From: Bacteroidota bacterium
GTDB taxonomy: Bacteria > Bacteroidota > Bacteroidia > Cytophagales > Cyclobacteriaceae
DNA length: 64,000 nt
NCBI GenBank assembly: GCA_018267215.1
Contig: JAFDYX010000021.1
Span: 186,001-250,000, forward strand
Direction: 5' to 3'
Part shown: one piece after another, positions 53,162 through 61,444 of the stretch
How positions within the stretch are numbered: the stretch's first letter is position 1
Layout: every line of letters begins with the position of its first letter
The notes under the pieces: generated by a model
Told to the model about the DNA's origin: nothing
Databases searched by the model: none
Seen by the model: the letters and a program-made list of their open reading frames with translations, nothing else
Program-made: the position numbers and the translations under genes

Positions 53162-54038
53162 AGAAAGCAAAGCTCCAAAACTGTTGGCGATGGTTGGCAT
53201 GATTTTATTTTGTGTTCTTCATATTCAGGCACAAATAAATAAGCCTAATGCCAGTGGCTACGCACCGGTTAACGGCATCAAGGTATATTATGAAGTATTC
53301 CTGCCTGCCGAACAGGCAGATGGCAAGGTTACTCCTTTAGTTTTATTACACGGTGCATTTTATACAATTGATATGAACTGGGCAGGATTGATACCCGAGC
53401 TATCAAAAACCAGAAAAGTAATTGCCATTGAAATGCAGGGACATGGGCTCTCACCCTATTCTGAGAGAAAATTGGATATTAAAACTTTGGCAAGCGATGT
53501 GGAAAAGGTAATGGATTACCTTAAAATAGATAGTGCAGATGTGGCTGGTTATAGTATGGGTGGTTCAATAGCTTACCAGTTTGCTGTGCAAAGCCCTAAA
53601 CGATTGAGAAAATTGGTGATCATTTCTTCTACATATAAAACTAATGGCTGGTTACCCATAGTAAATAGCGCCTTTAAAGATTTTAAGCCAGAATTTTTTG
53701 ATAACACACCGCTACAAACCGCATACGATGCAGTAGCACCGGATAAAAACAATTGGAAAAAATTTGTAACTCAAATGATTGATTTTGCTGGCGTCTCATT
53801 CGATGTTGGTGACTCCAACATTGCTAAAATTACTTCACCTGTATTGATTATATCTGGCGACAATGATGGGCTGGATAAAGTTGAGTTGATGAAAACCTAT
53901 AAATTGTTGGGAGGCGGTTTGTCTGATTTATCACCCATGCCAAAATCGCAATTAGCTATTGTTCCTTCGCAGGGGCATGTGAGTTTAATGACGCAGACAA
54001 CTGTCATCCTGAATTATGTAAACAATTTTTTAAAATAA
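53145..54038 (+). CDS. Exported alpha/beta hydrolase
   Basis: A 297-residue alpha/beta hydrolase with an N-terminal signal peptide (about 12-30, ending HIQAQ). Catalytic elements: oxyanion-hole HGAFY, nucleophile elbow GYSMGG (Ser), acidic residue in ISGDNDGLD, and the His in PSQGHVSL. Predicted to be periplasmic or secreted, with an ester or amide substrate not identifiable from sequence. It overlaps the AHSA1 gene by 17 nt and is thus the third member of the arsR operon; this repressor - ligand-binder - exported hydrolase trio is unusual. Confidence 0.88.
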   Translation: MRNGIRESKAPKLLAMVGMILFCVLHIQAQINKPNASGYAPVNGIKVYYEVFLPAEQADGKVTPLVLLHGAFYTIDMNWAGLIPELSKTRKVIAIEMQGHGLSPYSERKLDIKTLASDVEKVMDYLKIDSADVAGYSMGGSIAYQFAVQSPKRLRKLVIISSTYKTNGWLPIVNSAFKDFKPEFFDNTPLQTAYDAVAPDKNNWKKFVTQMIDFAGVSFDVGDSNIAKITSPVLIISGDNDGLDKVELMKTYKLLGGGLSDLSPMPKSQLAIVPSQGHVSLMTQTTVILNYVNNFLK

Positions 54039-54148
54039 ATAGTAGAAGAAGTTGCTTAACCCATGCTCAATCCATTTCTTCATTGCGTTACCTGCTCTGT
54101 ATTTGGATTATATTCTTCCATTAATTATTCTTGCATCCTTTTAACTCT

Positions 54149-54709
54149 ATGGAATTACTATACAAACCTTGGCCTTGGTATCTTGCGGGCACAGTTATTG
54201 GTCTTACCATTCCGTTGCTTTTGTGGATGGACAATAAACGGCTGGGTATATCTAGCACGCTACGGCACATTTGTGCTGCCTGTGCTCCGGGTACTATTCC
54301 TTTGTTTCAGTACAACTGGAAAAAAGAAATATGGAGCCTATTTTTTGTCGGAGGCCTAATCGGGGGCGGATTGATCGGAGGCTGGATTTTTGCCAACCCC
54401 GAGCCGGTTGCTGTTTCTGCCAGCACCTCAGCCTATTTTTCTTCGTTAGGCATCGTGCAAAACAACCAGCTTATGCCTACAGAATTTTTTAACTGGCATA
54501 CACTCTTTTCCCTCAAAGGATTTTTATTGATGGTGGTGGGTGGATTTTTGGTTGGCTTCGGCACCCGCTATGCCCAAGGTTGCACATCGGGGCACGGTAT
54601 CTTAGGCTTGTCTGCCTTACAGTGGCCATCGCTGCTGGCAACGGCTTCTTTTTTTCTGGGTGGGATTTTATTCTCCCGCTTTGTTCTGCCATATATTCTG
54701 TTGTTGTGA
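54149..54709 (+). CDS. YeeE/YedE family permease, first half
   Basis: A 186-residue membrane protein from ATG 54149 with four or five helices. It contains the YeeE/YedE (DUF395) hallmark GTRYAQGCTSGHGILGLSAL, whose Cys is proposed to relay thiosulfate or sulfur in TsuA-type transporters, and a CAACAPG loop near residue 45 adding two more cysteines. Half-length proteins of this type pair with a second half-length protein, here at 54750. A TTG at 54131 would add six residues. It lies 110 nt after the hydrolase gene. Related PmpA/PmpB permeases occur with sulfide-response genes. Confidence 0.85.
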   Translation: MELLYKPWPWYLAGTVIGLTIPLLLWMDNKRLGISSTLRHICAACAPGTIPLFQYNWKKEIWSLFFVGGLIGGGLIGGWIFANPEPVAVSASTSAYFSSLGIVQNNQLMPTEFFNWHTLFSLKGFLLMVVGGFLVGFGTRYAQGCTSGHGILGLSALQWPSLLATASFFLGGILFSRFVLPYILLL

Positions 54710-54749
54710 TTTAGTGAGAGATGAAAATTGATTTCTAAAATTATTGTTG

Positions 54750-55157
54750 ATGAAAAACACAGGTTACTTATTAGTTGGAGTTGTCTTTGGTCTTGCCCTT
54801 ACGAAAGGAGAGGCAATTTCCTGGTATCGCATTCAGGAAATGTTTCGTTTCGAAAGTTTCCACATGTATGGCATTTTTATGACGGCAGTATCGGTAGGGT
54901 CTGTTTCTATTCTGCTTCTGAAAAAATTGAATATCAAAACCAGGATGGGAGAGCCTATTGAAATATCTCCAAAGCATTTTCATCCGGGCATTATTATCGG
55001 AAGTTTAATTTTCGGTTTCGGCTGGGCGTTAACAGGAGCCTGCCCCGGCCCTCTCTACATACAAATAGGATCGGGCTATGGAGTTGTTATCATTACGCTC
55101 CTATCGGCTATTGGCGGAGTTTGGGTTTTTGGAAAAATACAGCACCGGTTGCCGTAG
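54750..55157 (+). CDS. YeeE/YedE family permease, second half
   Basis: A 135-residue membrane protein with four predicted helices. The conserved GFGWALTGACPGPLY carries the Cys equivalent to that of the C-terminal half of full-length YeeE/YedE, and the HPGIIIGSLIFG segment precedes it. It begins 40 nt after the first half-protein, so the pair probably makes one heteromeric transporter for thiosulfate or a related sulfur species. ATG 54750 is preceded by two in-frame TTG codons (54744, 54747). No rhodanese or persulfide dioxygenase gene is adjacent. Confidence 0.85.
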   Translation: MKNTGYLLVGVVFGLALTKGEAISWYRIQEMFRFESFHMYGIFMTAVSVGSVSILLLKKLNIKTRMGEPIEISPKHFHPGIIIGSLIFGFGWALTGACPGPLYIQIGSGYGVVIITLLSAIGGVWVFGKIQHRLP

Positions 55158-55292
55158 TTAAAAACATATCGCTGCACGCATAATGAATAAGGGTTTATCT
55201 TTTGGCCTCATCGAGCTTTTGCAACAAAACCGTAAAACCTGAAATCTGCAGAAACAGTATTTGATATAGCCGCGGTTAACTCTTGCCAATCG

Positions 55293-55883
55293 TTAATGAA
55301 ATTTTTTTCCTTCTCTCATCATTACCAAAATTTTCTTTAACCTTTTCTCTCTTGTTTCCGGTTTCTTTGCTGTTTGCAACCGCCATACGATGGCAAACAA
55401 GTTTGCCTTGTTTAATCCATCAAAAAAGGTTTTTGCTTTTTTATTTTTTGAAAGCTGTTTCAAAAAATCTTCTGGCACTTTCATGTTTTTAGACGAATCG
55501 TACGCCCGTTGCCAGCGGCCATCGGCTTTGGCCAATTCTATTTGTTGCATACCTGCCTTTTTCATTTTGCCTTCCTGAATCAGGCGTTCAGCTTTTTCGG
55601 CATTTCTTTTAGACCAAATACTTCTGGGTCTTCGTGGTGTAAATTTTTGAATGTACGATTTAACATCATACTTGTTCGCTTGCCCGTCTATCCAACCGTA
55701 GCACAACGCTTCTTCAAGCGCTTCGGGGTAGGTAACAGTTTTTTCGCCCGAGTCCTTTTTAAAAAACCGCAGCCAAACTCCGTTTGTTTTGGCATAATTC
55801 ATAGCGAGCCACTTTCTCCATTCTTTTGAAGAAACAAACGAGACAACCTGCATCTCGTTTATGGTTTTGGGTGTTGGTGCCAT
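55293..55883 (-). CDS. YdeI/OmdA family protein
   Basis: A 196-residue soluble protein of the YdeI/OmpD-associated (OmdA) family. Landmarks: SSKEWRKWLAMNY, TYPEALEEALCYGWIDGQA, the basic TPRRPRSIWSKRNAEKAERL stretch and a Lys-rich C-terminal helix. Family function is not settled; reports link members to stress resistance and outer-membrane porin expression. Divergent from htpG; a second gene of the same domain class lies downstream of htpG on the same strand. ATG start at 55883. Confidence 0.88.
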   Translation of the reverse strand: MAPTPKTINEMQVVSFVSSKEWRKWLAMNYAKTNGVWLRFFKKDSGEKTVTYPEALEEALCYGWIDGQANKYDVKSYIQKFTPRRPRSIWSKRNAEKAERLIQEGKMKKAGMQQIELAKADGRWQRAYDSSKNMKVPEDFLKQLSKNKKAKTFFDGLNKANLFAIVWRLQTAKKPETREKRLKKILVMMREGKKFH

Positions 55884-55918
55884 TATTTCACTTCTATTAT
55901 TACGATGTCGGAAACTGT

Positions 55919-55954
55919 CAAAGCTTCCTATGCTTTTTGTTCATGGAAGCTTTG
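55919..55954. repeat. 10-bp perfect inverted repeat upstream of htpG
   Basis: CAAAGCTTCC (55919-55928) and GGAAGCTTTG (55945-55954) are exact reverse complements with a 16-nt spacer, in the 266-nt divergent region between the YdeI gene and htpG. It could be a regulator binding site or a cruciform; it lies about 195 nt before the htpG ATG. No CIRCE element was seen. Confidence 0.55.
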
Positions 55955-56149
55955 TGTGCAGCTACGTTGCCTGTTGTCAAAATTAGTTGGTTTCGCTGTC
56001 GGTTAATGTTAGTGCTATTGCCAAGTTTTTGCAGATACTAAATTTATTTGTTCAGGCGATTCATCTTTGGCATTACTTTCTGCCATCCTGTCATTTTTAT
56101 AACAGGTGGAATAATATTTGAGTACCTCCGTTCACTTAAAAAAATAATT

Positions 56150-58039
56150 ATGCAAGAAAAGGGCACCATTTCCATTCATACCGAAAATATATTTCCCATC
56201 ATCAAAAAATTTCTCTATTCCGACCATGAGATTTTTTTGCGTGAGCTGGTGAGCAATGCGGTTGACGCCACTCAAAAACTGAAGAAGCTTTCTTCTTTGG
56301 GTGAGTTCACCGGTGAACTGGGCAACCTGACGATTGAAGTCAGTTTTAATAAAGATAAAAAGACCATCACCGTTTCCGATAAAGGACTTGGCATGACAGC
56401 CGAGGAAATAAAAAAATACATCAACCAAATTGCTTTTTCGGGTGCTGCCGAGTTTGTAGAAAAATTTAAAGACAAAGGCGATGCCAAAGACATCATTGGC
56501 AAATTCGGCCTCGGGTTTTATTCGGCCTTTATGGTGGCCGATAAAGTGGAGTTGATTTCAAAATCATACCACGAAGGCAGCGAGGCTGCGCGATGGGAGT
56601 GCGATGGCTCGACCGAATTTGAGTTGACCGAAGCGAAAAAAGAAACACGCGGCACAGATGTAATTCTCCACATCAACAAAGACTCAGAAGAATTTTTAGA
56701 CGAGTGGCGCATCAAAGGTATCTTAGAAAAATATTGCAAGTTCCTCCCGGTCGAAATCAAATTCGGAACAAAAGACGAAAGTGTTGAAGATGGCGTTGAT
56801 AAAGACAACAAGCCGAAGTATAAAACCGTAACCCAAGACCGGATCATCAACAACACCAATCCGATCTGGGCTAAGGCACCGAGCGAACTGAAAGACGAAG
56901 ACTATCTTAAATTCTACAAAGAGTTATACCCGTTCACAGAAGATCCATTGTTTTGGATCCATTTGAATGTGGACTACCCCTTCAACCTCACGGGCGTATT
57001 GTACTTTCCTAAAATCAAAAATGATTTTGAAATCCAGCGCAATAAAATTCAGTTGTACTCGCGTCAGGTGTTTATCACCGATGAGGTGAAAGACGTAGTG
57101 CCCGATTTTTTAATGTTGCTTCACGGAGTGTTGGATTCACCCGACATCCCGCTGAACGTGAGCCGCAGCTACTTGCAGAGCGATGCCAACGTAAAAAAGA
57201 TAAGCAGCCATATCACCAAAAAGGTAGCCGATAAGCTGGTGGACATGTTCATTAAAGACCGTAAGGAATTTGAAAAGAAGTGGGATGACATCAGCGTGTT
57301 TGTTCGCTATGGCATGATCAGCGATGAAAAGTTTTACGACAAATCGAAAGAGTTTGCATTGCTTAAAAATGTGGACAGTCAATATTTTACGCTCAAAGAA
57401 TACGAAGACAAAGTAAAAATCAATCAGGTTGACAAAGACAAAAGCATCATCTATCTCTACACGACCGATGCCGCGAAACAACACTCCTTCATCGAGTCGG
57501 CCAAAGCCAAATCGTATGATGTATTGCTGATGGACGGTGTATTGGATAGCCACTTCATCAGCCACATCGAACAAAAATTAGAGAAGACTCAGCTCAAGCG
57601 CGTGGACAGCGACATCATTGACAAGCTGATTGCCAAAGATGATAAGGTAGCCAGCGTGCTCAGCGCAGAAGAGGAAGAAAAAGTGAAAGCAGTTTTTGAA
57701 GCTGCCATCGGCAATAAGAGCATGACGGTAGCGATGGAGTCGCTTTCGCCTGACGACCTGCCCGTAACCATCACCATGAGCGAATGGATGCGCAGGATGA
57801 AAGACATGGCGCGCACCGGAGGCGGTGGTATGAACTTCATGGGCAGCATGCCCGATAGTTACAATGTTTCGATCAACGGCAACCACGGCATCATCCAAAA
57901 AATATTGAAAGCCGAAACAGACGAGCAAAAACAAAAGTTGGCCAAGCAGGCTTACGATTTGGCTTTGCTCTCGCAAAGCATGCTAACCGGTGCTGACCTG
58001 ACCAACTTCATCAAGCGGAGTGTGGAGATGGTTTCGTAA
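56150..58039 (+). CDS. htpG: Molecular chaperone HtpG (bacterial Hsp90)
   Basis: A 629-residue cytoplasmic ATP-dependent chaperone. GHKL ATPase N-terminal domain: ELVSNAVDATQKL, VSDKGLGMTAEEI and GKFGLGFYSAFMVADKVEL; middle domain with NRSRSYLQ-like SRSYLQSDANVKKI; C-terminal dimerisation domain from about residue 510. The bacterial form lacks the eukaryotic MEEVD tail. ATG 56150 yields MQEKGTISIHTENIF, the family N-terminus; the frame is open back to TTG 56048 but that extension is a hydrophobic, unconserved stretch within the leader. Single gene with its own regulatory region of 266 nt. Confidence 0.96.
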   Translation: MQEKGTISIHTENIFPIIKKFLYSDHEIFLRELVSNAVDATQKLKKLSSLGEFTGELGNLTIEVSFNKDKKTITVSDKGLGMTAEEIKKYINQIAFSGAAEFVEKFKDKGDAKDIIGKFGLGFYSAFMVADKVELISKSYHEGSEAARWECDGSTEFELTEAKKETRGTDVILHINKDSEEFLDEWRIKGILEKYCKFLPVEIKFGTKDESVEDGVDKDNKPKYKTVTQDRIINNTNPIWAKAPSELKDEDYLKFYKELYPFTEDPLFWIHLNVDYPFNLTGVLYFPKIKNDFEIQRNKIQLYSRQVFITDEVKDVVPDFLMLLHGVLDSPDIPLNVSRSYLQSDANVKKISSHITKKVADKLVDMFIKDRKEFEKKWDDISVFVRYGMISDEKFYDKSKEFALLKNVDSQYFTLKEYEDKVKINQVDKDKSIIYLYTTDAAKQHSFIESAKAKSYDVLLMDGVLDSHFISHIEQKLEKTQLKRVDSDIIDKLIAKDDKVASVLSAEEEEKVKAVFEAAIGNKSMTVAMESLSPDDLPVTITMSEWMRRMKDMARTGGGGMNFMGSMPDSYNVSINGNHGIIQKILKAETDEQKQKLAKQAYDLALLSQSMLTGADLTNFIKRSVEMVS

Positions 58040-58057
58040 CAACACCCATTCAGAAAC

Positions 58058-58564
58058 TCAATTTTGTTTTCGGTTGGCTCTGATCATCTGAGGAAACCCT
58101 TGCTTGTTGGAAAACGCAGTAAGCGCCATAACGATGCGTTTGGTTTTTGTTTGAACCGTTTTTGCGTCTTCAATCCATTTGCTGAAATAACGCTGATGAG
58201 AGCCCGGTAGTGTTTTGAAAAATTTCAACGCATTTTCGTCTTCTTTCAGGCACTTCATAAAATCGGCAGAGGGTTCGATCTGGCGTTTGTCCAGCGCCAT
58301 TTCCACCATCAATTTATCACCCATTTTTTTACCGATCTCCTTCCTGATTTTTCCGTTCAGTGGGATGATGAATGTGCCATTGCCCATGGGCAGCAACGCT
58401 ATTTTCTCAAATTGAAAATGATCTAACTTCCCTTTCACCCGATAACCGACCTTCACTCCGGGGTTTAGTTTTTTAGCTTGAACGGGTGTGATCTCGATGT
58501 ACGTCCAGCCGGTTTTTTCGCCTTGCTTGTCAAACTTTAAGATTGTGGTGTTGAAGCGAATCAT
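58058..58564 (-). CDS. DUF1905/YdeI-like protein
   Basis: A 168-residue soluble protein. The N-terminal half is a DUF1905 beta-barrel-like domain (MIRFNTTILKFDKQ at the start, GTFIIPLNGKIRKEIGKKMG near residue 75), the C-terminal half an OmdA/YdeI-type segment (LPGSHQRYFSKWIEDAKT with a Lys-rich tail). ATG 58564 is used; TTG 58570 would add two residues. It is convergent with htpG (18 nt between stops) and divergent from the C-terminal protease gene; its leader region holds two palindromes. Function unknown. Confidence 0.85.
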   Translation of the reverse strand: MIRFNTTILKFDKQGEKTGWTYIEITPVQAKKLNPGVKVGYRVKGKLDHFQFEKIALLPMGNGTFIIPLNGKIRKEIGKKMGDKLMVEMALDKRQIEPSADFMKCLKEDENALKFFKTLPGSHQRYFSKWIEDAKTVQTKTKRIVMALTAFSNKQGFPQMIRANRKQN

Positions 58565-58604
58565 ATCCAAATCTAATCAAGCCATGTTAAATGAGTATTG
58601 AAGG

Positions 58605-58620
58605 CGTATTTAAAAATACG
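58605..58620. repeat. 16-bp palindrome in the ctp upstream region
   Basis: CGTATTT (58605-58611) and AAATACG (58614-58620) are exact reverse complements around AA. It lies between the DUF1905-like gene start and the protease gene, close to where a regulator of either could bind. Confidence 0.5.
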
Positions 58621-58623
58621 GGT

Positions 58624-58657
58624 GTTGTCATAGAGTCCGATTTTCAAAGTAACTTTG
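58624..58657 (+). promoter_or_regulatory. Promoter of the protease-recO-thioesterase operon
   Basis: TAACTTTG at 58650-58657 matches the -7 consensus TAnnTTTG. GTTG at 58624-58627 is a three-of-four match to the -33 TTTG with a 22-nt spacer. Transcription would start near 58664, about 32 nt before the ATG at 58696. Confidence 0.45.
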
Positions 58658-58662
58658 GACTC
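58633..58662. promoter_or_regulatory. Nested dyad over the ctp -7 box
   Basis: Outer arms GAGTCC (58633-58638) and GGACTC (58657-58662) enclose inner arms CAAAGT (58645-58650) and ACTTTG (58652-58657). The inner palindrome covers the -7 element, so this is a plausible operator. Confidence 0.4.
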
Positions 58663-58695
58663 TCAAATCCGTTAAGCGAATAGTTAATTTCAGTC

Positions 58696-60321
58696 ATGAG
58701 CGAAAATAAAAATTCAACCTACCAGATCAGCCTTCCTTTGATTTTGTGCATTGGGGTGGCTGCCGGCTTATTGATCGGAGCTAATATCCATTCGAGAAAA
58801 GTAATAACATCTGATAGCGCTGAAATAGAAAAACTGCGCGAGGTGATGTCGCTGGTACAACATGAGTACGTTGACAAAGGCAAAACGGACGCAGTGGTAG
58901 AAGATGCCATCACCCACATACTCAGTAAGCTCGATCCGCACTCGGCATACATACCCGCCAAAGACAAAATTGCTGCCAACGAAGACTTAAAAGGAAATTT
59001 TGAGGGCATCGGGATTGAGTTCAGCATTTTCCATGATACGCTGGTGGTGGTAGCCGCTTTAAGTGGTGGCCCATCTGAAGCAGTAGGCTTAAGGCCGGGC
59101 GATAAAATTATTAAAGTGGACGACAAAGTGATCGCCAACACGCAGCTCACCAATACGGATGTTCAAAAATATCTGAAAGGACCCAAAGGCACCAAAGTAA
59201 AAATAGATGTGCAGCGAAAGGGTAAGCCTTCACTCTTGTCGTTCACCATCATCCGCGACAAAATTCCGCAAGCATCGGTGGATGCTTCTTATATGATTGA
59301 CAGCGAAATCGGGTACATTAAAATCAGCCGCTTTGCGCAAAGCACGCACGAAGAATTTCATGCCGCGCTCGACCGTCTCAAGCAAGAAGGAATGAAGAAA
59401 CTCATCCTCGACCTGCAAGGAAATCCCGGTGGCTACCTCGACCAGGCAGCTGAAATAGCCGATGAGTTTTTGGCCAAAGGAAATAAAATCGTTTTTACTA
59501 AAGGCCAGGAAAGTCGCTACAACGATAATATTGTGGCTACCGAAAAAGGAGATTTTGAAAAAGGGGACTTGATTGTACTGGTGAACGAAGGCAGCGCTTC
59601 GGCTTCTGAAATTGTAAGCGGGGCGCTACAAGATAATGACCGGGCATTGGTAGTGGGAAGACGTTCGTTTGGCAAAGGGTTAGTGCAACGACCGTTTGAT
59701 TTGAATGACGGCTCGGAAGTAAGACTTACCATTTCGCGATATTATACACCCAGTGGTCGCTGTATTCAGAAGCCTTACACAGACCCAAACGATTATGATA
59801 AAGATATCATCAAGCGCTACAAGCATGGCGAATTTTTTCATGCCGACAGTATCCATTTTAACGATACATTAAAGTATTATACCACTAATGGCCGCACTGT
59901 GTATGGCGGTGGGGGCATTATGCCCGACTATTTTGTGCCGCTGGATACTGTCCATAACAGTAAATACTTCAACGAGCTGTTTGCTGCCAATGTCGTGCGC
60001 GAGTTTGCCTTCAATTACGCGGAAGACAACAAAGACCGTCTGGAAAAACTTGGCTTTGATGCTTTTAAAAAATCATTTCAGGTAGATGACGCCATGCTCG
60101 GCAAGCTGGTAGCTATGGGCGAGAAAGAAAAAGTGAAAGCCAACTCCAAAGACATTGCCAAAAACAAAGCTGTATTTCAAAGTTATGTCAAGGCTGAAAT
60201 CGCCAGGCGTGTGTGGGGAAGCCAAAGTTTCTACCCACTCTTTAATGAGAACAACGAAATACTACAACAGGCAGTGAAGTTGTTTGACCGGATACCTGAA
60301 CTGAACCGGAGCAAAATGTAA
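58696..60321 (+). CDS. C-terminal processing peptidase (S41, CtpA/Prc-like)
   Basis: A 541-residue exported serine protease. N-terminal membrane helix or uncleaved signal (about 12-30), a tail-specific N-domain, PDZ domain (about 100-190; FEGIGIEF and GLRPGDKIIKVDD), and S41 catalytic core with S302 in NEGSASASEI and K327 in FGKGLVQRP, 25 residues apart as in the family. It degrades or trims periplasmic proteins with hydrophobic C-termini. Followed 2 nt later by recO, so the three-gene run protease - recO - thioesterase is almost certainly one transcript. Full length. Confidence 0.93.
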   Translation: MSENKNSTYQISLPLILCIGVAAGLLIGANIHSRKVITSDSAEIEKLREVMSLVQHEYVDKGKTDAVVEDAITHILSKLDPHSAYIPAKDKIAANEDLKGNFEGIGIEFSIFHDTLVVVAALSGGPSEAVGLRPGDKIIKVDDKVIANTQLTNTDVQKYLKGPKGTKVKIDVQRKGKPSLLSFTIIRDKIPQASVDASYMIDSEIGYIKISRFAQSTHEEFHAALDRLKQEGMKKLILDLQGNPGGYLDQAAEIADEFLAKGNKIVFTKGQESRYNDNIVATEKGDFEKGDLIVLVNEGSASASEIVSGALQDNDRALVVGRRSFGKGLVQRPFDLNDGSEVRLTISRYYTPSGRCIQKPYTDPNDYDKDIIKRYKHGEFFHADSIHFNDTLKYYTTNGRTVYGGGGIMPDYFVPLDTVHNSKYFNELFAANVVREFAFNYAEDNKDRLEKLGFDAFKKSFQVDDAMLGKLVAMGEKEKVKANSKDIAKNKAVFQSYVKAEIARRVWGSQSFYPLFNENNEILQQAVKLFDRIPELNRSKM

Positions 60322-60323
60322 TC

Positions 60324-60992
60324 ATGCTGCACAAAACCAGGGGCATCGTTTTCCGGTTAGTTAATTACAGCGAAACTTCCATTATCGTTACTATTTTTAC
60401 CGAAGCCTTTGGGCTGCAAAGCTACATAGTAAATGGAGTGCGCAAGAAAGCAAAGTCAACTTCGCTCGCCCTCTATCAGCCGCTCACCCTGCTCGACTTG
60501 GTGGTTTACCACCGCGAGAACGCCTCCATCATGCGCATCAAAGACGTAAGATGTCTTTATCCTTACGGGCACATCGCCCACGATTTTAAAAAATCTACCA
60601 TTGCTCTATTTTTATGCGAAGTCGTGAATAAGTGTGTGAAAGAGGAAGCCCATGCCCACGAGCTTTGCGATTTTTTGATTCATTCTTTCATTCATTTAGA
60701 TCAGATGGAAACGGACTCAGAAAATTTTCATTTGATATTTTTGATTCAACTAAGCAGGCATTTGGGTTTTGGCCCTACGCTGGCAAGCGAAATATCAGAA
60801 GGATGGATGGCCGATAGTGAAGAAGAAAAAATTATATCCTTATTATTGCAAGTAACTTATACCCATGCCATCGCCATCAGCAACCGGCAGCGCAGAAATA
60901 TCCTTGACATGATTTTGCGTTTTTATACGCTGCATACCGAAAATTTTGGTGAGTTAAAATCTCTACCCGTCATCCGAGAAATAATACAATAG
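60324..60992 (+). CDS. recO: DNA repair protein RecO
   Basis: A 222-residue recombination mediator that helps load RecA onto SSB-coated DNA. The N-terminal OB fold starts KTRGIVFRLVNYSETSIIVT and shows QSYIVNGVRKKAKS; the helical C-terminal part follows (about 85-222). No zinc-finger cysteine set, consistent with other Bacteroidota RecO proteins. It is embedded between the S41 protease gene (2-nt gap) and the thioesterase gene (2-nt gap). The SSB partner is at 3274, with the DDLPF tip RecO binds. Confidence 0.93.
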   Translation: MLHKTRGIVFRLVNYSETSIIVTIFTEAFGLQSYIVNGVRKKAKSTSLALYQPLTLLDLVVYHRENASIMRIKDVRCLYPYGHIAHDFKKSTIALFLCEVVNKCVKEEAHAHELCDFLIHSFIHLDQMETDSENFHLIFLIQLSRHLGFGPTLASEISEGWMADSEEEKIISLLLQVTYTHAIAISNRQRRNILDMILRFYTLHTENFGELKSLPVIREIIQ

Positions 60993-60994
60993 CT

Positions 60995-61444
60995 ATGGAA
61001 CATTTTGCATTGCCTATTCAAATCCGCTGGGCTGACATAGATCAGAACAGACACCTCCGTCATTCGGCCTATTATGATTATGGCGCGCTGGCCCGCATCA
61101 CATTTTTTTCACAGCACGGCCTCACCAATCCTAAACTGGAAGAATTTCAGATCGGGCCGATTTTGTTCAGGGAAGAAGCGCTCTTCAAACGCGAAATAAA
61201 ATTTGAAGACAAAATCTCCATAGACATGCAACTGGTTAAATCGCTTCCTGATTTTTCGAGGTGGAGCATCCGCCATACGTTGAAAAAAGAAGATGGCACA
61301 CTGGCTGCCGTGCTGAATCTGGATGGCGCGTGGATAGATTTAGTGAAGCGAAAACTTGCTATTCCGAATGTCACCATTCAACAAATGTTTTCTGACTTTC
61401 CTCAGTCGAGTGATTTTACCTGGGGCGATCCACTGAAGAAGTAG
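60995..61444 (+). CDS. Hotdog-fold thioesterase (YbgC/FadM-like)
   Basis: A 149-residue acyl-CoA thioesterase-like protein. It opens with the 4HBT signature IRWADIDQNRHLRHSAYYDY in which the catalytic Asp (WADID) and the helix that follows are conserved, and continues EALFKREIKFEDKISIDM. Cytoplasmic. Likely hydrolyses medium- or long-chain acyl-thioesters; specificity not inferable. Third gene of the ctp-recO run. Its 3' end overlaps the convergent purN gene by 29 nt. Confidence 0.9.
   Translation: MEHFALPIQIRWADIDQNRHLRHSAYYDYGALARITFFSQHGLTNPKLEEFQIGPILFREEALFKREIKFEDKISIDMQLVKSLPDFSRWSIRHTLKKEDGTLAAVLNLDGAWIDLVKRKLAIPNVTIQQMFSDFPQSSDFTWGDPLKK

Noticed and set aside
54063-54359. 98-codon frame starting in front of the first YeeE half
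   Set aside because: Overlaps the YeeE/YedE frame for most of its length, which carries the family motifs and a good ATG at 54149.
55183-55242. 19-codon frame (MNKGLSFGLIELLQQ at its start) after the second YeeE half
   Set aside because: Too short, no promoter or recognisable motif; could be a relic, not supportable as a gene.
56048-56149. N-terminal extension of HtpG by 34 residues
   Set aside because: Begins with TTG, is hydrophobic and unlike any HtpG N-terminus; ATG 56150 gives the conserved start.
55884-56149. CIRCE (HrcA) element for htpG
   Set aside because: Only partial TTAG/GTGCTA-like words are present near 56010; no TTAGCACTC-N9-GAGTGCTAA.
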